Shown: positions 42,876 through 54,890 of the stretch, one piece after another
Numbering within the stretch: position 1 is the stretch's first letter
Layout of the letters: every line of letters starts with the position of its first letter
Source of the DNA: Paenibacillus sp. MMS20-IR301
GTDB lineage: Bacteria > Bacillota > Bacilli > Paenibacillales > Paenibacillaceae
NCBI RefSeq assembly: GCF_032302195.1
Contig: NZ_CP135275.1
Location: forward strand, 6,512,501-6,576,500
Direction of reading: 5' to 3'
Length of the DNA stretch: 64,000 nucleotides
Translations under genes and position numbers: made by a program
The notes under the pieces: generated by a model
Databases searched by the model: none
What the model was told of the DNA's origin: nothing
The model's input: the letters and a program-made list of their open reading frames with translations, nothing else

Positions 42876-43154
42876 ATGGGTCGCAGTTTAAAAAAGGGGC
42901 CATTCATTGATGGCTACCTGCTGAAAAAAGTTGAAGACTTGAACGAGGCAGACAAGAAAGTTGTTGTTAAAACCTGGTCCCGTCGCTCAACCATTTTCCC
43001 TCAGTTTATCGGACATACGTTTGGTGTATATGACGGCCGCAAACACGTGCCTGTATACGTAACGGAAGATATGGTAGGTCACAAATTGGGCGAGTTCGCG
43101 CCAACACGTACTTACAAAGGCCATGCGAGTGACGATAAGAAAACAAGAAGATAA
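42876..43154 (+). CDS. rpsS: 30S ribosomal protein S19
   Basis: A 30S head protein that contacts S13 and the A-site finger bridge. The signature [16 protein letters not shown] and the C-terminal [20 protein letters not shown] are complete in 92 aa. The ATG follows GGGAGG. Confidence 0.97.
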   Translation: MGRSLKKGPFIDGYLLKKVEDLNEADKKVVVKTWSRRSTIFPQFIGHTFGVYDGRKHVPVYVTEDMVGHKLGEFAPTRTYKGHASDDKKTRR

Positions 43155-43185
43155 TTAACGTCTTCGTTTGAGAGGAGGGAAAACA

Positions 43186-43518
43186 ATGGAAGCAAAAGCA
43201 CATGCAAGATCGGTGCGGATTTCCGCTCGTAAAGCGAAACTGGTTGTTGACTTGATTCGCGGCAAGCAAGTGGGGGAAGCAATTGCAATTCTTCGCCACA
43301 CTCCGAAATCCGCTTCTCCGGTTGTTGAGAAGCTGTTGAACTCGGCGATTGCGAACGCTGAGCATAACTACTCTATGGACGTGAACAGCTTGTTCGTTAG
43401 CGAAGTTTTCGTTAACCAGGGTCCAACTATGAAACGTTTCCGTCCACGCGCCATGGGCCGTGCAAGCCGGATCAATAAACGTACCAGCCACATTACTTTG
43501 GTGGTATCTGAGAAATAA
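43186..43518 (+). CDS. rplV: 50S ribosomal protein L22
   Basis: L22 lines the exit tunnel with a beta-hairpin ([18 protein letters not shown]) that shows no deletion of the macrolide-resistance type. ATG 43186 follows AGGAGGG and gives 110 aa. The longer frame from 43168 starts before that site. Confidence 0.97.
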   Translation: MEAKAHARSVRISARKAKLVVDLIRGKQVGEAIAILRHTPKSASPVVEKLLNSAIANAEHNYSMDVNSLFVSEVFVNQGPTMKRFRPRAMGRASRINKRTSHITLVVSEK

Positions 43519-43531
43519 GGAGGGATAACAC

Positions 43532-44197
43532 GTGGGTCAAAAGGTCAATCCAGTCGGACTCCGAATCGGTGTCATTCGCGATTGGGAATCTAAATGGTAT
43601 GCAGGTAAAGATTTCGGTACTCTTTTAATGGAAGACGTCAAAATCCGTGAATACCTTAAAGGCAAATTGAAAGATTCCTCTGTTTCCCGCATTGAGATCG
43701 AAAGAGCGGCAAGCCGAGTGAATGTTACAATTCACACAGCTAAACCAGGTATGGTAATTGGTAAAGGCGGAGCAGAAGTAGAAGTACTTCGCAGCGCAGT
43801 TACAGCTATTGCCGGCGGTAAGAAAGTACACATCAACATCAATGAAATTAAACACCCTGAACTGGATGCAATTCTCGTTGCTGAAAGCATTGCACAACAA
43901 TTGGAACGTCGCGTATCGTTCCGTCGTGCTCTGAAACAAGCGATCCAAAGAACTATGCGTTCCGGCGCAAAGGGAATTAAAACTCAGGTTGGCGGACGTC
44001 TTGGCGGCGCTGAGATTGCCCGTTCAGAAGGTTATAGCGAAGGAACAGTTCCACTTCATACGCTTCGTGCTGATATCGATTACGGAACAGCTGAAGCACA
44101 TACAACTTACGGCCGTATCGGCGTAAAAGTATGGATCTACCGTGGAGAAGTTCTTCCCCCAGCTAAGAAACAAGCTGCTCAGGAAGGAGGCAACTAA
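43532..44197 (+). CDS. rpsC: 30S ribosomal protein S3
   Basis: Part of the mRNA entry channel. It has an N-terminal KH domain with the GXXG loop [10 protein letters not shown] and a C-terminal domain with [20 protein letters not shown]. It has 221 aa from GTG 43532, 13 bases after rplV. rplP follows after 2 bases. Confidence 0.97.
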   Translation: MGQKVNPVGLRIGVIRDWESKWYAGKDFGTLLMEDVKIREYLKGKLKDSSVSRIEIERAASRVNVTIHTAKPGMVIGKGGAEVEVLRSAVTAIAGGKKVHININEIKHPELDAILVAESIAQQLERRVSFRRALKQAIQRTMRSGAKGIKTQVGGRLGGAEIARSEGYSEGTVPLHTLRADIDYGTAEAHTTYGRIGVKVWIYRGEVLPPAKKQAAQEGGN

Positions 44198-44199
44198 TC

Positions 44200-44634
44200 A
44201 TGTTGGTACCAAAGCGCGTTAAACACCGCAAGCAACAACGCGGTCACATGAAGGGTATGGCAAAAGGCGGTACAGAACTTAACTTCGGCGAATTCGGCCT
44301 GCAGGCTCTTGAACCATCTTGGATCACGAACCGTCAGATCGAAGCTGCCCGTATCGCAATGACACGTTACATCAAACGTGGCGGTCAGGTTTGGATCAAG
44401 ATTTTCCCAGATAAGCCTATTACTCAGAAGCCTCTTGAGGTTCGTATGGGTAGTGGTAAAGGTAACGTTGAGAAATGGGTAGCCGTGGTTAAACCGGGCA
44501 AGATTATGTTCGAACTCGGAGGCGTGTCGGAAGAAATCGCTCGTGAAGCGATGCGTCTTGCCGCTCACAAGCTGCCTGTAAAGACTAAGTTTGTGAAACG
44601 TGAAGAATTGGGTGGTGAAGCAAATGAAAGCTAA
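44200..44634 (+). CDS. rplP: 50S ribosomal protein L16
   Basis: Helps position A-site tRNA. The family stretches [19 protein letters not shown] and [19 protein letters not shown] are intact, including the Arg that is hydroxylated in E. coli. It has 144 aa. The last 11 bases overlap the start of rpmC. Confidence 0.97.
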   Translation: MLVPKRVKHRKQQRGHMKGMAKGGTELNFGEFGLQALEPSWITNRQIEAARIAMTRYIKRGGQVWIKIFPDKPITQKPLEVRMGSGKGNVEKWVAVVKPGKIMFELGGVSEEIAREAMRLAAHKLPVKTKFVKREELGGEANES

Positions 44635-44821
44635 TGAACTTCGCAACTTAACCACTGCCGAGATTGAACAGAAAATCGCTGGTTTCAAAGAGGAACTTTT
44701 CAATCTCCGTTTTCAATTGGCAACTGGCCAACTGGATAACCCGACTCGGATTCGTGATGTGCGCAAGGAAATAGCTCGTGCTAAAACCGTAATCCATCAA
44801 AGAGTACTTGGCATCAGTTAA
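44624..44821 (+). CDS. rpmC: 50S ribosomal protein L29
   Basis: A 65-aa two-helix protein at the tunnel exit ([38 protein letters not shown]). ATG 44624 lies inside the end of rplP, a common overlap in spc operons. The ribosome site GGTGGTG is inside rplP. Confidence 0.95.
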   Translation: MKANELRNLTTAEIEQKIAGFKEELFNLRFQLATGQLDNPTRIRDVRKEIARAKTVIHQRVLGIS

Positions 44822-44864
44822 GTGACGGCGGATTCTTAATCCGTAATCAGGAAGGAGGCTAATT

Positions 44865-45131
44865 ATGAGCGAAGAGCGTAATGCACGTAAAGTGCTGATC
44901 GGTAAAGTAGTCAGCGACAAAATGGATAAAACCATCGTAATTGCTGTTGAAACCTATAAAAAGCACAATCTGTACCACAAACGCATCAAGTCCACGAAGA
45001 AATTCAAGGCACATGATGAAGAGAATGTAGCTAAAATTGGTGATGTCGTGAAAGTCATGGAAACTCGTCCATTGTCCAAAGACAAACGGTGGAGACTGGT
45101 TGAAGTGGTAGAAAAAGCGGTTATCATCTAA
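44865..45131 (+). CDS. rpsQ: 30S ribosomal protein S17
   Basis: A primary 16S-binding OB-fold protein of 88 aa. The conserved segment is [17 protein letters not shown], with H-x-Y/K-x-KR in [22 protein letters not shown] precedes the ATG. Confidence 0.96.
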   Translation: MSEERNARKVLIGKVVSDKMDKTIVIAVETYKKHNLYHKRIKSTKKFKAHDEENVAKIGDVVKVMETRPLSKDKRWRLVEVVEKAVII

Positions 45132-45169
45132 TCCCAAGCTGAACCCTTTCCGGAAGGAGGAACTTAATA

Positions 45170-45538
45170 ATGATTCAACCATTTACACGTTTGCATGTGG
45201 CTGACAACTCTGGTGCGAAGGAACTGATGTGTATCCGCGTACTGGGTGGTACTGGACGCCGGACAGCAGCAATCGGTGATCTGATCGTTTGTTCCGTTAA
45301 ACAAGCAACACCAGGCGGCGTTGTCAAAAAAGGTGATGTTGTTAAAGCGGTAGTTGTTCGTACTAAGCGTTCTGTACGCCGTAAAGACGGTTCTTACATC
45401 GCATTCGACGAAAACGCAGCTGTTGTTGTTAAAGACGACAGAAGCCCGCGCGGAACCCGTATCTTCGGACCTGTTGCTCGCGAACTTCGCGATAAGGACT
45501 ACATGAAGATCGTTTCCTTGGCACCGGAAGTAATCTAA
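45170..45538 (+). CDS. rplN: 50S ribosomal protein L14
   Basis: A 122-aa subunit-interface protein forming bridge B8. The signature [19 protein letters not shown] and the [20 protein letters not shown] end are complete. It is followed by a 108-base gap with a hairpin. Confidence 0.97.
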   Translation: MIQPFTRLHVADNSGAKELMCIRVLGGTGRRTAAIGDLIVCSVKQATPGGVVKKGDVVKAVVVRTKRSVRRKDGSYIAFDENAAVVVKDDRSPRGTRIFGPVARELRDKDYMKIVSLAPEVI

Positions 45539-45544
45539 AAAAAT

Positions 45545-45595
45545 CCCCAAAAAGTGACGTGTTGCTCTGAGGTTAATGCCGAATACTTTTCGGGG
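45545..45595 (+). other. Imperfect intercistronic hairpin between rplN and rplX
   Basis: CCCCAAAAAGT (45545-45555) pairs with ACTTTTCGGGG (45585-45595) with one mismatch. The sequence after it is GGCCCC, not T. Its role is unknown. Confidence 0.4.
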
Positions 45596-45646
45596 GGCCC
45601 CAAAGACCTGCACGACTCTGACGGTCAGTTATAGGAGGTGTAATAA

Positions 45647-46000
45647 ATGCCTAGAGTGAAAAAAGTTCTGGAATCCCATAACAATAAACTGCACGTGAAG
45701 AAAGATGATGTGGTACTTGTGATCAGCGGGAAAGACAAAGGTAAAAAAGGCCGTGTCATCGCTGCTTATCCTCGTGAAAACCGCGTCCTGGTAGAAGGCG
45801 TAAACATGGTGAAAAAACACCAGAAGCCGAACCAGTTGAATCCGCAAGGCGGAATCATCGAGCAAGAAGCTTCGATCCATGTGTCCAACGTAATGCACAT
45901 CGATCCGAAGAGCGGCAAAGTAACCCGTATTGGTTACAAAGTACTCGATAACGGTAAGAAGGTTCGGGTTGCTAAGAGATCCGGAGAGATTATCGACTAA
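45647..46000 (+). CDS. rplX: 50S ribosomal protein L24
   Basis: An assembly initiator at the tunnel exit. The KOW motif is [18 protein letters not shown], and the later stretch [18 protein letters not shown] is typical. It has 117 aa, with ATG behind TAGGAGGTG. Confidence 0.97.
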   Translation: MPRVKKVLESHNNKLHVKKDDVVLVISGKDKGKKGRVIAAYPRENRVLVEGVNMVKKHQKPNQLNPQGGIIEQEASIHVSNVMHIDPKSGKVTRIGYKVLDNGKKVRVAKRSGEIID

Positions 46001-46030
46001 TACAGTCCCAATGAAAGGAGGTAAAACTTC

Positions 46031-46573
46031 ATGGCAGCAAGAATGAAAGAACGTTATTTGAATGAAATTACACCTGCTCTGATGCAGAAGTTCAACTATA
46101 CAACTGTTATGCAAGTGCCTAAGATCGAGAAGATCGTCATCAACATGGGTGTGGGTGACGCTGTTCAGAACTCCAAAGTACTTGATGCTGCAGTTAATGA
46201 TTTGCAGCTGATCGCTGGTCAAAAGCCGGTAATCACTAAAGCAAAAAAATCCATCGCCGGTTTCAAACTGCGCGAAAATATGCCGATCGGGGTTAAAGTA
46301 ACACTGCGCGGCGAGCGTATGTATTACTTCCTGGATAAATTGATCAACGTAACGCTTCCACGCGTACGTGACTTCCGTGGTGTATCTGCTAAAGCCTTCG
46401 ACGGCCGCGGTAACTACACACTGGGTCTTAAAGAGCAATTGATCTTCCCGGAAATCGAATATGACAAAGTGGATAAGGTCCGCGGTATGGACATCGTTAT
46501 CGTAACTACTGCTAAGACGGACGAGGAATCCCGTGAGCTGCTGAATCAGCTGGGCATGCCTTTCACAAAATAA
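46031..46573 (+). CDS. rplE: 50S ribosomal protein L5
   Basis: Binds 5S rRNA and contacts the P-site tRNA. The conserved stretches [14 protein letters not shown] and [20 protein letters not shown] are present. It has 180 aa, behind AAAGGAGG. Confidence 0.97.
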   Translation: MAARMKERYLNEITPALMQKFNYTTVMQVPKIEKIVINMGVGDAVQNSKVLDAAVNDLQLIAGQKPVITKAKKSIAGFKLRENMPIGVKVTLRGERMYYFLDKLINVTLPRVRDFRGVSAKAFDGRGNYTLGLKEQLIFPEIEYDKVDKVRGMDIVIVTTAKTDEESRELLNQLGMPFTK

Positions 46574-46617
46574 GAAATATCCATTTCTCCGAAAATGTTT
46601 AGGAGGTGTCAGTCTAA

Positions 46618-46803
46618 GTGGCAAAGACTTCAATGAAAGTTAAACAACAACGCGAGCCTAAGTTCAAAGTGCGTGCATATACACGTTGCGAGCGTTGCGG
46701 TCGTCCACATTCGGTACTGCAAAAGTACAAAATTTGCAGAATTTGTTTCCGTGAATTAGCTTATAAAGGCCAGATCCCTGGCGTGAAAAAAGCAAGTTGG
46801 TAA
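46618..46803 (+). CDS. rpsN: 30S ribosomal protein S14, zinc-binding short form
   Basis: The 61-aa C+ form with the zinc ligands C24, C27, C40 and C43 ([17 protein letters not shown]). It starts at GTG 46618 after AGGAGGTG. The long zinc-free paralog, if present, is not in this window. Confidence 0.96.
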   Translation: MAKTSMKVKQQREPKFKVRAYTRCERCGRPHSVLQKYKICRICFRELAYKGQIPGVKKASW

Positions 46804-46835
46804 GAAGTTTATAAACGGGAAGGAGGTTTACACAC

Positions 46836-47234
46836 ATGACTATGTCTGATCCTATTGCAGATATGCTTACTCGTATTCGTAACGCCAACACTGTGCGTCA
46901 CGAGACAGTAGAAATGCCTGCTTCTACTATGAAGAAACAAATCGCGGACATCCTGAAACGTGAAGGTTTCATCCGTGATGCTGAATTCGTTGAAGATAGC
47001 AAACAAGGGATTATCCGTATCTTCTTGAAATACGGCCCGAACCAGGAGCGCGTTATCTCCGGTCTGAAAAGAATCAGTAAACCAGGTCTTCGCGTATACA
47101 CGAAGAGCAATGAAGTGCCTCGTGTACTCGGTGGCCTTGGAATCGCGATTATCTCCACATCTAAGGGAGTTATGACCGACAAAGAAGCTCGTCAATCAAA
47201 ATCCGGCGGAGAAGTTGTCTGCTACATTTGGTAA
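46836..47234 (+). CDS. rpsH: 30S ribosomal protein S8
   Basis: A primary 16S-binding protein and, in some bacteria, the spc-operon translational regulator. The opening [14 protein letters not shown] and the C-terminal [20 protein letters not shown] are complete in 132 aa. Confidence 0.97.
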   Translation: MTMSDPIADMLTRIRNANTVRHETVEMPASTMKKQIADILKREGFIRDAEFVEDSKQGIIRIFLKYGPNQERVISGLKRISKPGLRVYTKSNEVPRVLGGLGIAIISTSKGVMTDKEARQSKSGGEVVCYIW

Positions 47235-47264
47235 TAAACGTCACAAGATAAGGAGGTGCAACAC

Positions 47265-47807
47265 ATGTCTCGTATTGGTCGCAAACCAATCGCAGTACCT
47301 AGCGGTGTAGATGTCACTTTGGACAACGCCGTTATTACAGTAAAAGGTCCTAAAGGCACTTTGACTCGTGAGCTTCATAAAGACATGAAGATTACAGTTG
47401 AAAATAACGAAATCACTGTTGTTCGCCCGTCGGACAACAAACTGCATCGTTCACTTCACGGCACAACCCGCTCCGTTGTCAACAACATGGTGAGTGGTGT
47501 GACTGAAGGTTTCTCGAAATCTCTGGAGCTGGTTGGGGTCGGATATCGTGCAAGCAAATCCGGAGATAAAATCGTACTGAACGTTGGTTACTCCCACCCG
47601 GTTGAAATTACACCGGAAGCGGGCATCGAGTTCGAAGTTCCTGCGAACACGAAGATCATCGTTAGAGGTATCGATAAAGAACGCGTAGGCGCTTATGCTG
47701 CCAAAATCCGTTCCGTACGTGAACCTGAGCCGTACAAAGGTAAAGGTATCAAATATGAAGGCGAGCGTATCATCCGCAAGGAAGGTAAAGCTGGTAAGAA
47801 GAAATAA
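47265..47807 (+). CDS. rplF: 50S ribosomal protein L6
   Basis: Lies near the sarcin-ricin loop and factor-binding site. ATG 47265 ([17 protein letters not shown]) follows AAGGAGGTG. The in-frame GTG at 47256 overlaps the ribosome site and is rejected. It has 180 aa, with the typical end [14 protein letters not shown]. Confidence 0.97.
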   Translation: MSRIGRKPIAVPSGVDVTLDNAVITVKGPKGTLTRELHKDMKITVENNEITVVRPSDNKLHRSLHGTTRSVVNNMVSGVTEGFSKSLELVGVGYRASKSGDKIVLNVGYSHPVEITPEAGIEFEVPANTKIIVRGIDKERVGAYAAKIRSVREPEPYKGKGIKYEGERIIRKEGKAGKKK

Positions 47808-47891
47808 CCAGCTCTACCTTAATTGTAAGATACCCCGCGCATCTTAAAGTGAAGCTCTTAACGGCAAACTGAAGGGAGTGAAAGGGAAGTC

Positions 47892-48260
47892 ATGATTACA
47901 AAAGAGGATAAAAACAAGGCTCGTCTCAAACGTCACCTGCGTGTTCGTAAAAAGATCCAGGGAACTACTGAGCGTCCACGTTTGAACGTGTTCCGTTCTT
48001 CGAAACACATCTACGCTCAACTGATCGATGACGTGACAGGCGTAACAATCGTTTCTGCCTCCACACTTGATAAAGAATTGAGCGCTACAATCGGCAATGG
48101 CGGCAGCGTTGAAGCTGCAAGCAAAGTAGGTCAATTGATCGCTGAGCGCGCTAAAGCAAAAGGTTATGCAGTGGTCGTATTTGACCGCGGTGGATACTTG
48201 TACCATGGACGGATTCAAGCTTTGGCTGATGCAGCTCGCGAAGCTGGTCTTGAATTCTAG
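47892..48260 (+). CDS. rplR: 50S ribosomal protein L18
   Basis: A 5S-rRNA-binding protein with a basic N-terminus ([19 protein letters not shown]) and the family end [22 protein letters not shown]. It has 122 aa. The 84-base gap upstream shows only a ribosome site, AGGGAGTG. Confidence 0.97.
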   Translation: MITKEDKNKARLKRHLRVRKKIQGTTERPRLNVFRSSKHIYAQLIDDVTGVTIVSASTLDKELSATIGNGGSVEAASKVGQLIAERAKAKGYAVVVFDRGGYLYHGRIQALADAAREAGLEF

Positions 48261-48286
48261 AATATTTCTAAAAGGAGGTTAACGAC

Positions 48287-48784
48287 TTGCGTGTAGATCC
48301 GAACAGTTTAGAACTGACAGAAAGAGTTGTACACATTAACCGTGTTGCAAAAGTTGTAAAAGGCGGACGCCGTTTCAGCTTTAGTGCACTCGTTGTTGTG
48401 GGCGATGGCAACGGCTACGTCGGTGCAGGTATCGGTAAAGCCGGCGAAGTTCCGGATGCCATCCGCAAAGGCATTGAAGACGCCAAGAAAAACCTGATTC
48501 ACATTCCAATCGTAGGAACTTCGATTCCTCACCTGGTTACTGGACATTTCGGCGCAGGACGCGTTCTGCTGAAACCAGCATCCGAAGGTACCGGCGTTAT
48601 CGCTGGTGGTCCAGTTCGTGCGGTACTTGAATTGGCAGGCGTTGGCGACATCTTGACAAAATCTCTGGGTTCTTCGAATTCCATGAACATGGTCAATGCA
48701 ACTTTAGAGGGTCTTTCCCGTCTGAAGCGCATTGAAGAAGTCGCGAAACTTCGCGGCAAATCTGTCGAAGAATTACGCGGTTAA
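48287..48784 (+). CDS. rpsE: 30S ribosomal protein S5
   Basis: A decoding-accuracy protein on the mRNA entry side. The dsRNA-binding-like N-terminal domain includes the spectinomycin-site loop region ahead of [13 protein letters not shown], which shows no obvious deletion. It starts at TTG 48287, 8 bases after AAAGGAGG, giving 165 aa. Confidence 0.96.
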   Translation: MRVDPNSLELTERVVHINRVAKVVKGGRRFSFSALVVVGDGNGYVGAGIGKAGEVPDAIRKGIEDAKKNLIHIPIVGTSIPHLVTGHFGAGRVLLKPASEGTGVIAGGPVRAVLELAGVGDILTKSLGSSNSMNMVNATLEGLSRLKRIEEVAKLRGKSVEELRG

Positions 48785-48798
48785 GGAGGGGAACGTCA

Positions 48799-48984
48799 AT
48801 GGCTAAATTGCAAATTACCCTCGTGCGCAGTGTAATCGGACGTCCACAAACACAACGTGTTACTGTTAAGACGCTCGGCCTGGGCAAAACTAACTCGACC
48901 GTGGTTCACAACGACACTCCTGCAATTCGCGGGATGATCAATAAAGTGGGCCACTTGCTGTCCGTTACAGAAATTGAAGGCTAA
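48799..48984 (+). CDS. rpmD: 50S ribosomal protein L30
   Basis: A 61-aa protein ([19 protein letters not shown]) with the typical end [18 protein letters not shown]. It lies 14 bases after rpsE, behind AAGGAGGGG. Confidence 0.96.
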   Translation: MAKLQITLVRSVIGRPQTQRVTVKTLGLGKTNSTVVHNDTPAIRGMINKVGHLLSVTEIEG

Positions 48985-49024
48985 TTGCCTCGCATAAATT
49001 AACAAACATAAGGAGGTGCAAACG

Positions 49025-49465
49025 ATGAAGTTACATGAACTTGCTCCAGCTCCTGGTTCACGCAAAGAACGCAACCGCGTTGGTCGTGGTCCAAGTAGCG
49101 GGAACGGTAAAACTTCGGGCCGTGGTCACAAAGGTCAAAACTCCCGCTCCGGCGGTGGTGTGCGTCCAGGCTTCGAGGGTGGACAAAACCCACTCTATCG
49201 TCGTCTGCCTAAACGTGGTTTCATCAATCCTACCCGTAAAGAGTACGCGATTGTGAACCTTGAAGATCTGAACAGCTTTGCTGAAGGAACAGAAGTAACT
49301 CCGGCGCTGTTGCTTGAAACTGGTGTTGTCAGCAACACTAAGAGCGGCATTAAGATTCTCGGCAACGGTGAACTCACTGTTAAATTGACTGTACAAGCAA
49401 ATAAGTTCTCTCAATCTGCGGTAGAGAAAATCGAAGCTGCCGGCGGTAAAACCGAGGTGATCTAA
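49025..49465 (+). CDS. rplO: 50S ribosomal protein L15
   Basis: A late assembly protein with a long glycine- and arginine-rich N-terminal extension ([20 protein letters not shown]). ATG 49025 follows AAGGAGGTG by 6 bases; GTG 49016 is inside that site. It has 146 aa. The stop overlaps the secY start by one base (TAATG). Confidence 0.97.
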   Translation: MKLHELAPAPGSRKERNRVGRGPSSGNGKTSGRGHKGQNSRSGGGVRPGFEGGQNPLYRRLPKRGFINPTRKEYAIVNLEDLNSFAEGTEVTPALLLETGVVSNTKSGIKILGNGELTVKLTVQANKFSQSAVEKIEAAGGKTEVI

Positions 49466-50763
49466 TGTTCAAGACGCTTAAGAATATATGGCATGTTGAA
49501 GATTTGCGCAAAAAGATCCTGTTTACCCTGTTCGTTCTGATCATCTACCGCATCGGTTCGTTTGTACCGGTTCCCGGTGTGAACAAAGCAGTGCTGGAAT
49601 CAACAAATCAGAGCGGAGACGCTTTGATGGGTCTTTTGAACACCTTCTCGGGCGGAGCGCTCAAAAACTTCTCGATTTTTGCGATCAGTATTTACCCGTA
49701 CATTACAGCATCCATCATCGTGCAATTACTGTCGATGGATGTTATCCCTAAGTTTGCCGAATGGGCCAAACAAGGGGAGCACGGTAAGAAACAACTGGCG
49801 CAAATTACGCGTTACGGCACGGTAGTGCTCGGTTTGATTCAAGCGTTTGCCACATCTATCGGGTTTAACCGGATTTATGGCACTGAGATGATTCCAAATG
49901 CAACCTTTGCGGATTACTTGCTGATCGCGATCATTCTGACGGCGGGTACATCGTTCCTGATGTGGTTAGGTGAGCAGATCACTGAAAAGGGAATAGGAAA
50001 CGGGATCTCGATCCTGATTTTTGCGGGAATCGTCGCTGCTATACCGGGATATTTCACGGCTACGGCACAATCGAGCTTTATCCAGCCGGATCAGATGTTC
50101 CTGAATATTCTTAAAGTCGTTATTATACTGCTCGTGGTTGTAGCGATTATTGTCGGGGTTATCTTTGTTCAACAAGGTATCCGTAAAATCCCGGTTCAAT
50201 ACGCTAAACGCGTAGTCGGTAACAAAATGTACGGTGGACAGAATACACATATTCCGCTTAAAATTAATGCGGCTGGTGTAATTCCGGTTATCTTCGCCGT
50301 TTCACTGCTTCAATTCCCGGTTGTTCTCTCATCTTTCTGGTCTACGCATGAGTGGGCAAAATGGATTGCTAAGTATTTGGCAATTGAAGCTCCTCTGGGT
50401 ATGCTTCTGTATGTGGTAATGATCATCGGATTTACGTTCTTCTATACGTTTGTCCAGATGAATCCGCAGCAGATGGCAGAGAACATGAAGAAGAACGGCG
50501 GATACATTCCAGGTATACGTCCGGGCAAGGCAACTGAGAAATATCTGACCAGAGTAATGTCCCGTCTGACTATGTCGGGCGCGTTGTTCCTGGCTTTGAT
50601 CTCCATTTTGCCAATGTTCTTTGGTACTCTGGCAGGGCTGCCTAAGCAGGTGAAAATCGGCGGTACTGCACTGCTGATCGTAATCGGGGTAGCACTGGAT
50701 ACCATGAAGCAGATCGAGAGCCAATTGATCAAACGCCATTACAAAGGCTTCATCAATAAATAG
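49465..50763 (+). CDS. secY: SecY, protein-conducting channel subunit
   Basis: The main channel subunit of the Sec translocon. Ten hydrophobic segments can be counted in 432 aa. The plug region follows the first membrane helix, and the cytoplasmic loop with NPQQMAENMKKNGGYIPGIRPG contacts SecA and ribosomes. The signature YPYITASIIVQLLSMDVIP is present. Translation is coupled to rplO. A long imperfect hairpin lies downstream. Confidence 0.98.
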   Translation: MFKTLKNIWHVEDLRKKILFTLFVLIIYRIGSFVPVPGVNKAVLESTNQSGDALMGLLNTFSGGALKNFSIFAISIYPYITASIIVQLLSMDVIPKFAEWAKQGEHGKKQLAQITRYGTVVLGLIQAFATSIGFNRIYGTEMIPNATFADYLLIAIILTAGTSFLMWLGEQITEKGIGNGISILIFAGIVAAIPGYFTATAQSSFIQPDQMFLNILKVVIILLVVVAIIVGVIFVQQGIRKIPVQYAKRVVGNKMYGGQNTHIPLKINAAGVIPVIFAVSLLQFPVVLSSFWSTHEWAKWIAKYLAIEAPLGMLLYVVMIIGFTFFYTFVQMNPQQMAENMKKNGGYIPGIRPGKATEKYLTRVMSRLTMSGALFLALISILPMFFGTLAGLPKQVKIGGTALLIVIGVALDTMKQIESQLIKRHYKGFINK

Positions 50764-50768
50764 GCGAT

Positions 50769-51506
<738 letters not shown>

Positions 51507-51510
51507 TGTA

Positions 51511-52263
51511 ATGATCATTTGTAAATCCGAACAGGAACTTGCCTTTATGAGGGAAGCTGGTCGAATTGTTGCCGAGAGTCACCGGCTGATCGCTGCGGCC
51601 ATAGAGCCTGGCATCACAACCGGAGAGCTCGACAGAATCGCCGATGAGTACATTCGCAGTCAAGGTGCTGTGCCGTCTTTCAAAGGTTACAACGGTTTTC
51701 CTGCCAGCATTTGCGCTTCAGTCAACGAACAATTGGTGCATGGATTTCCAGGTAAACGCAAACTGGTAGAAGGCGACATTGTGACGCTCGATATCGGTGC
51801 AGAATACCGTGGTTATCATGGTGATTCCGCCTGGACCTACGGGGTGGGCAGCATTTCCGCAGAAGCCCAGCGTCTGCTGGACGTCACGGAAGGCTCCTTG
51901 TACGCAGGACTGGCGTTAGTTAAGCCGGATGTGCGCCTGTTTACAATCTCCCACGCCATTCAAACCTATATTGAGGACGCCGGCTTCTCCGTTGTCCGCG
52001 AGTATGTGGGGCATGGCATTGGGGCAGAACTGCATGAAGAACCGCAAATTCCAAACTATGGCATAGAAGGCCGCGGGCCTCGTCTGAAGCCGGGCATGGT
52101 GCTCGCGATTGAGCCGATGGTTAACGCAGGGGACAGATATGTCAGAACGCTGGAAGATAACTGGACGGTCGTTACGGTAGACGGATCACTGTGCGCTCAC
52201 TTTGAGCATACGGTAGCTGTTACACCGGACGGCATGGAGATTTTCACAAAACTGAATGCGTAG
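51511..52263 (+). CDS. map: Map, type I methionine aminopeptidase
   Basis: Removes the N-terminal Met from new proteins. The metal ligands are in [18 protein letters not shown] (two Asp), [13 protein letters not shown] (His) and LAIEPMVN plus the final FEHTVAVT (Glu). The start is ATG 51511, giving 250 aa. The frame extends upstream into adk without a ribosome site. Confidence 0.97.
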   Translation: MIICKSEQELAFMREAGRIVAESHRLIAAAIEPGITTGELDRIADEYIRSQGAVPSFKGYNGFPASICASVNEQLVHGFPGKRKLVEGDIVTLDIGAEYRGYHGDSAWTYGVGSISAEAQRLLDVTEGSLYAGLALVKPDVRLFTISHAIQTYIEDAGFSVVREYVGHGIGAELHEEPQIPNYGIEGRGPRLKPGMVLAIEPMVNAGDRYVRTLEDNWTVVTVDGSLCAHFEHTVAVTPDGMEIFTKLNA

Positions 52264-52274
52264 GTGATCTTCAC

Positions 52275-52583
52275 GTGAATACTGGGAGCAGCCCGCAGGT
52301 TGGTCAAATCGTGAGAATCCTCAAAGGCAAGGATGCCGGAGAGGCTGCCGTTGTTATCGCAGTTGCTGATAGCAGGTTTGTATATATTGCTGATGGGGAC
52401 AAACGCAAGTTTGATGCTCCGAAGAAGAAGAATATTCAGCATTTGGAGCTCATACCCTTCATCAGCAGTGAGGTTGTAGACAGTTTGGAAGAAACCGGCC
52501 GGGTAACCAACGGAAAGCTGCGGTTCGCAGTAATGAAGTATGGAGTGCCTGCCGGAAAAAGTGCTTATGAGAAAGGAGACTAA
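52275..52583 (+). CDS. KOW-domain RNA-binding protein (L14e-like)
   Basis: A 102-aa protein with a KOW motif ([23 protein letters not shown]) and basic patch [17 protein letters not shown]. Homologs occur between map and infA in many Bacillales and Clostridia. The role is not established, though ribosome association is likely from context. It starts at GTG 52275. Confidence 0.88.
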   Translation: MNTGSSPQVGQIVRILKGKDAGEAAVVIAVADSRFVYIADGDKRKFDAPKKKNIQHLELIPFISSEVVDSLEETGRVTNGKLRFAVMKYGVPAGKSAYEKGD

Positions 52584-52585
52584 CT

Positions 52586-52968
<383 letters not shown>

Positions 52969-52987
52969 GAAGGGGGTGTAGCGTAAA

Positions 52988-53356
52988 ATGGCTCGTATAG
53001 CTGGAGTGGATTTGCCACGTGACAAACGCGTTGAGATCGCCTTGACTTATATTTTCGGAATCGGTAAAACGACTTCCCAGAAAATTCTTAATGAAACAGG
53101 CATTGACGTTAACACACGTGTCCGTGATTTGACGGAAGATGAAGTCAGCAAACTGCGTGAAACGATCGACAAGCAGGTTAAGGTTGAAGGTGACCTTCGT
53201 CGTGAAATTTCCTTGAATATTAAGCGTCTTACTGAGATCGGCTGTTACCGCGGTGTTCGTCACCGTCGTGGATTGCCTGTTCGCGGTCAACGCACCAAAA
53301 CAAATGCCCGTACCCGTAAAGGCCCGCGTCGCACTGTAGCAAACAAAAAGAAATAA
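52988..53356 (+). CDS. rpsM: 30S ribosomal protein S13
   Basis: A 30S head protein whose basic C-terminal tail reaches the P-site tRNA ([16 protein letters not shown]). The opening [18 protein letters not shown] and the helix-hairpin-helix region are intact in 122 aa. Confidence 0.97.
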   Translation: MARIAGVDLPRDKRVEIALTYIFGIGKTTSQKILNETGIDVNTRVRDLTEDEVSKLRETIDKQVKVEGDLRREISLNIKRLTEIGCYRGVRHRRGLPVRGQRTKTNARTRKGPRRTVANKKK

Positions 53357-53375
53357 GAAGAGGTGATAAGAGACA

Positions 53376-53771
53376 ATGGCTAAACCGAAAAAAGTCGTAC
53401 GTACGAAACGTCGCGACCGGAAAAATATCGAGTCTGGCGTGGCACACATCCGTTCCACGTTCAACAACACTATCGTTACGATCACGGACCCTCACGGAAA
53501 TGCAATTTCCTGGGCAAGCTCCGGCGGTCAAGGATTCAAAGGTTCCCGTAAATCGACTCCATTTGCAGCGCAAATGGCAGCCGAAACTGCTGCTAAAGCA
53601 GCTATGGAACACGGCATGAAGTCCGTTGAAGTTATGGTTAAAGGACCGGGCGCGGGCCGCGAAGCAGCCATCCGTTCCCTTCAGGCCGCTGGCCTTGAAG
53701 TAAACCTCATTAAAGACGTAACTCCGGTTCCTCACAATGGATGCCGTCCGCCGAAGCGTCGCCGCGTATAG
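53376..53771 (+). CDS. rpsK: 30S ribosomal protein S11
   Basis: A platform protein at the mRNA exit. Conserved stretches are [17 protein letters not shown] and the end [17 protein letters not shown]. It has 131 aa, with ATG behind AGAGGTG. Confidence 0.97.
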   Translation: MAKPKKVVRTKRRDRKNIESGVAHIRSTFNNTIVTITDPHGNAISWASSGGQGFKGSRKSTPFAAQMAAETAAKAAMEHGMKSVEVMVKGPGAGREAAIRSLQAAGLEVNLIKDVTPVPHNGCRPPKRRRV

Positions 53772-53776
53772 TGAAA

Positions 53777-53805
53777 TCAGAATTGTGATTGTGGTATAAT
53801 TCTGA
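53777..53805 (+). other. Palindrome around a TATAAT box between rpsK and rpoA
   Basis: TCAGAATT (53777-53784) pairs perfectly with AATTCTGA (53798-53805). The loop ends in an extended -10 (TGGTATAAT, TATAAT at 53795-53800) with no good -35. It could be an internal promoter for rpoA or simply an RNA hairpin. Confidence 0.45.
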
Positions 53806-53902
53806 CGCATCTGCTAATAATAGGTGTTTAGGCATACTACATGATACACCTGATGGGGTGACTGTTTCATATAGGAGCGACGTTTGAAGGAGGGGTACAC
53901 TC

Positions 53903-54847
53903 GTGATAGAAATCGAAAAGCCGAAGATTGAGACCGTAGAAGCCAATGATGATGGGACCTATGGGAAATTCGTAGTTGAACCGCTGGAACGTGGATATGG
54001 CACGACTCTGGGGAACTCGCTTCGCCGGATCCTGCTTTCCTCCCTTCCGGGAGCCGCAGTGACTTCGGTCCAAATTGACGGCGTTCTGCATGAGTTCTCG
54101 ACCGTTCCCGGCGTAATGGAAGATGTGACGGAGATCATCCTGAACCTTAAAGCTCTTTCTCTGAAGATTCATTCGGATGAAGAGAAAGTGTTCGAGATTG
54201 ATGCTGAAGGAGAAGGCATCGTTACCGCAGGTGATATCCGTGCGGACAGCGATGTTGAGATCCTGAACCCGGATCTTCATATTGCAACGCTGGGACCTGG
54301 TGCGAGACTACACATGCGCATTTTTGCAGGCCGTGGTCGCGGCTACGTCCAAGCGGACCGGAACAAACGCGACGATCAGCCAATCGGAGTTATTCCGGTT
54401 GACTCTATCTACACCCCGATTTCCCGCGTAAACTACGTTATCGATAACACTCGTGTTGGTCAGGTGACTAACTACGATAAGTTGACGCTGGAAGTTTGGA
54501 CAGATGGCAGTATCAGACCGGAAGAAGCTGTTAGCCTTGGAGCCAAAATTTTGAACGAGCACCTCGTTCTGTTCGTAGGACTTACGGATGAAGCGAAAGA
54601 CGCCGAAATTATGGTTGAAAAAGAAGAAGACAAAAAAGAAAAAGTACTCGAGATGACGATCGAAGAGCTTGATCTTTCTGTCCGTTCCTACAACTGCCTC
54701 AAACGTGCCGGTATTAATACCGTGCAAGAGCTGACTACGAAAACTGAAGAAGATATGATGAAGGTCCGCAACCTGGGCCGCAAATCTTTGGAAGAGGTTC
54801 AAGAGAAGCTTGAGGAACTTGGTTTGGGACTTCGTACAGAGGAATAG
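53903..54847 (+). CDS. rpoA: RpoA, RNA polymerase alpha subunit
   Basis: The N-terminal domain (about 1-230) dimerises and holds beta and beta' ([16 protein letters not shown]). An acidic linker follows, then the C-terminal domain with the helix-hairpin-helix that contacts UP elements and activators ([18 protein letters not shown]). It has 314 aa from GTG 53903, behind AAGGAGGGG. Confidence 0.98.
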   Translation: MIEIEKPKIETVEANDDGTYGKFVVEPLERGYGTTLGNSLRRILLSSLPGAAVTSVQIDGVLHEFSTVPGVMEDVTEIILNLKALSLKIHSDEEKVFEIDAEGEGIVTAGDIRADSDVEILNPDLHIATLGPGARLHMRIFAGRGRGYVQADRNKRDDQPIGVIPVDSIYTPISRVNYVIDNTRVGQVTNYDKLTLEVWTDGSIRPEEAVSLGAKILNEHLVLFVGLTDEAKDAEIMVEKEEDKKEKVLEMTIEELDLSVRSYNCLKRAGINTVQELTTKTEEDMMKVRNLGRKSLEEVQEKLEELGLGLRTEE

Positions 54848-54890
54848 CATTCTTAAGTTGCTTGAGACTTGAGTGAAGGAGGGAAAACAA

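Noticed and set aside
45629..46633. 334-aa minus-strand open frame
   Set aside because: Antisense to rplX and rplE, both of which are certain.
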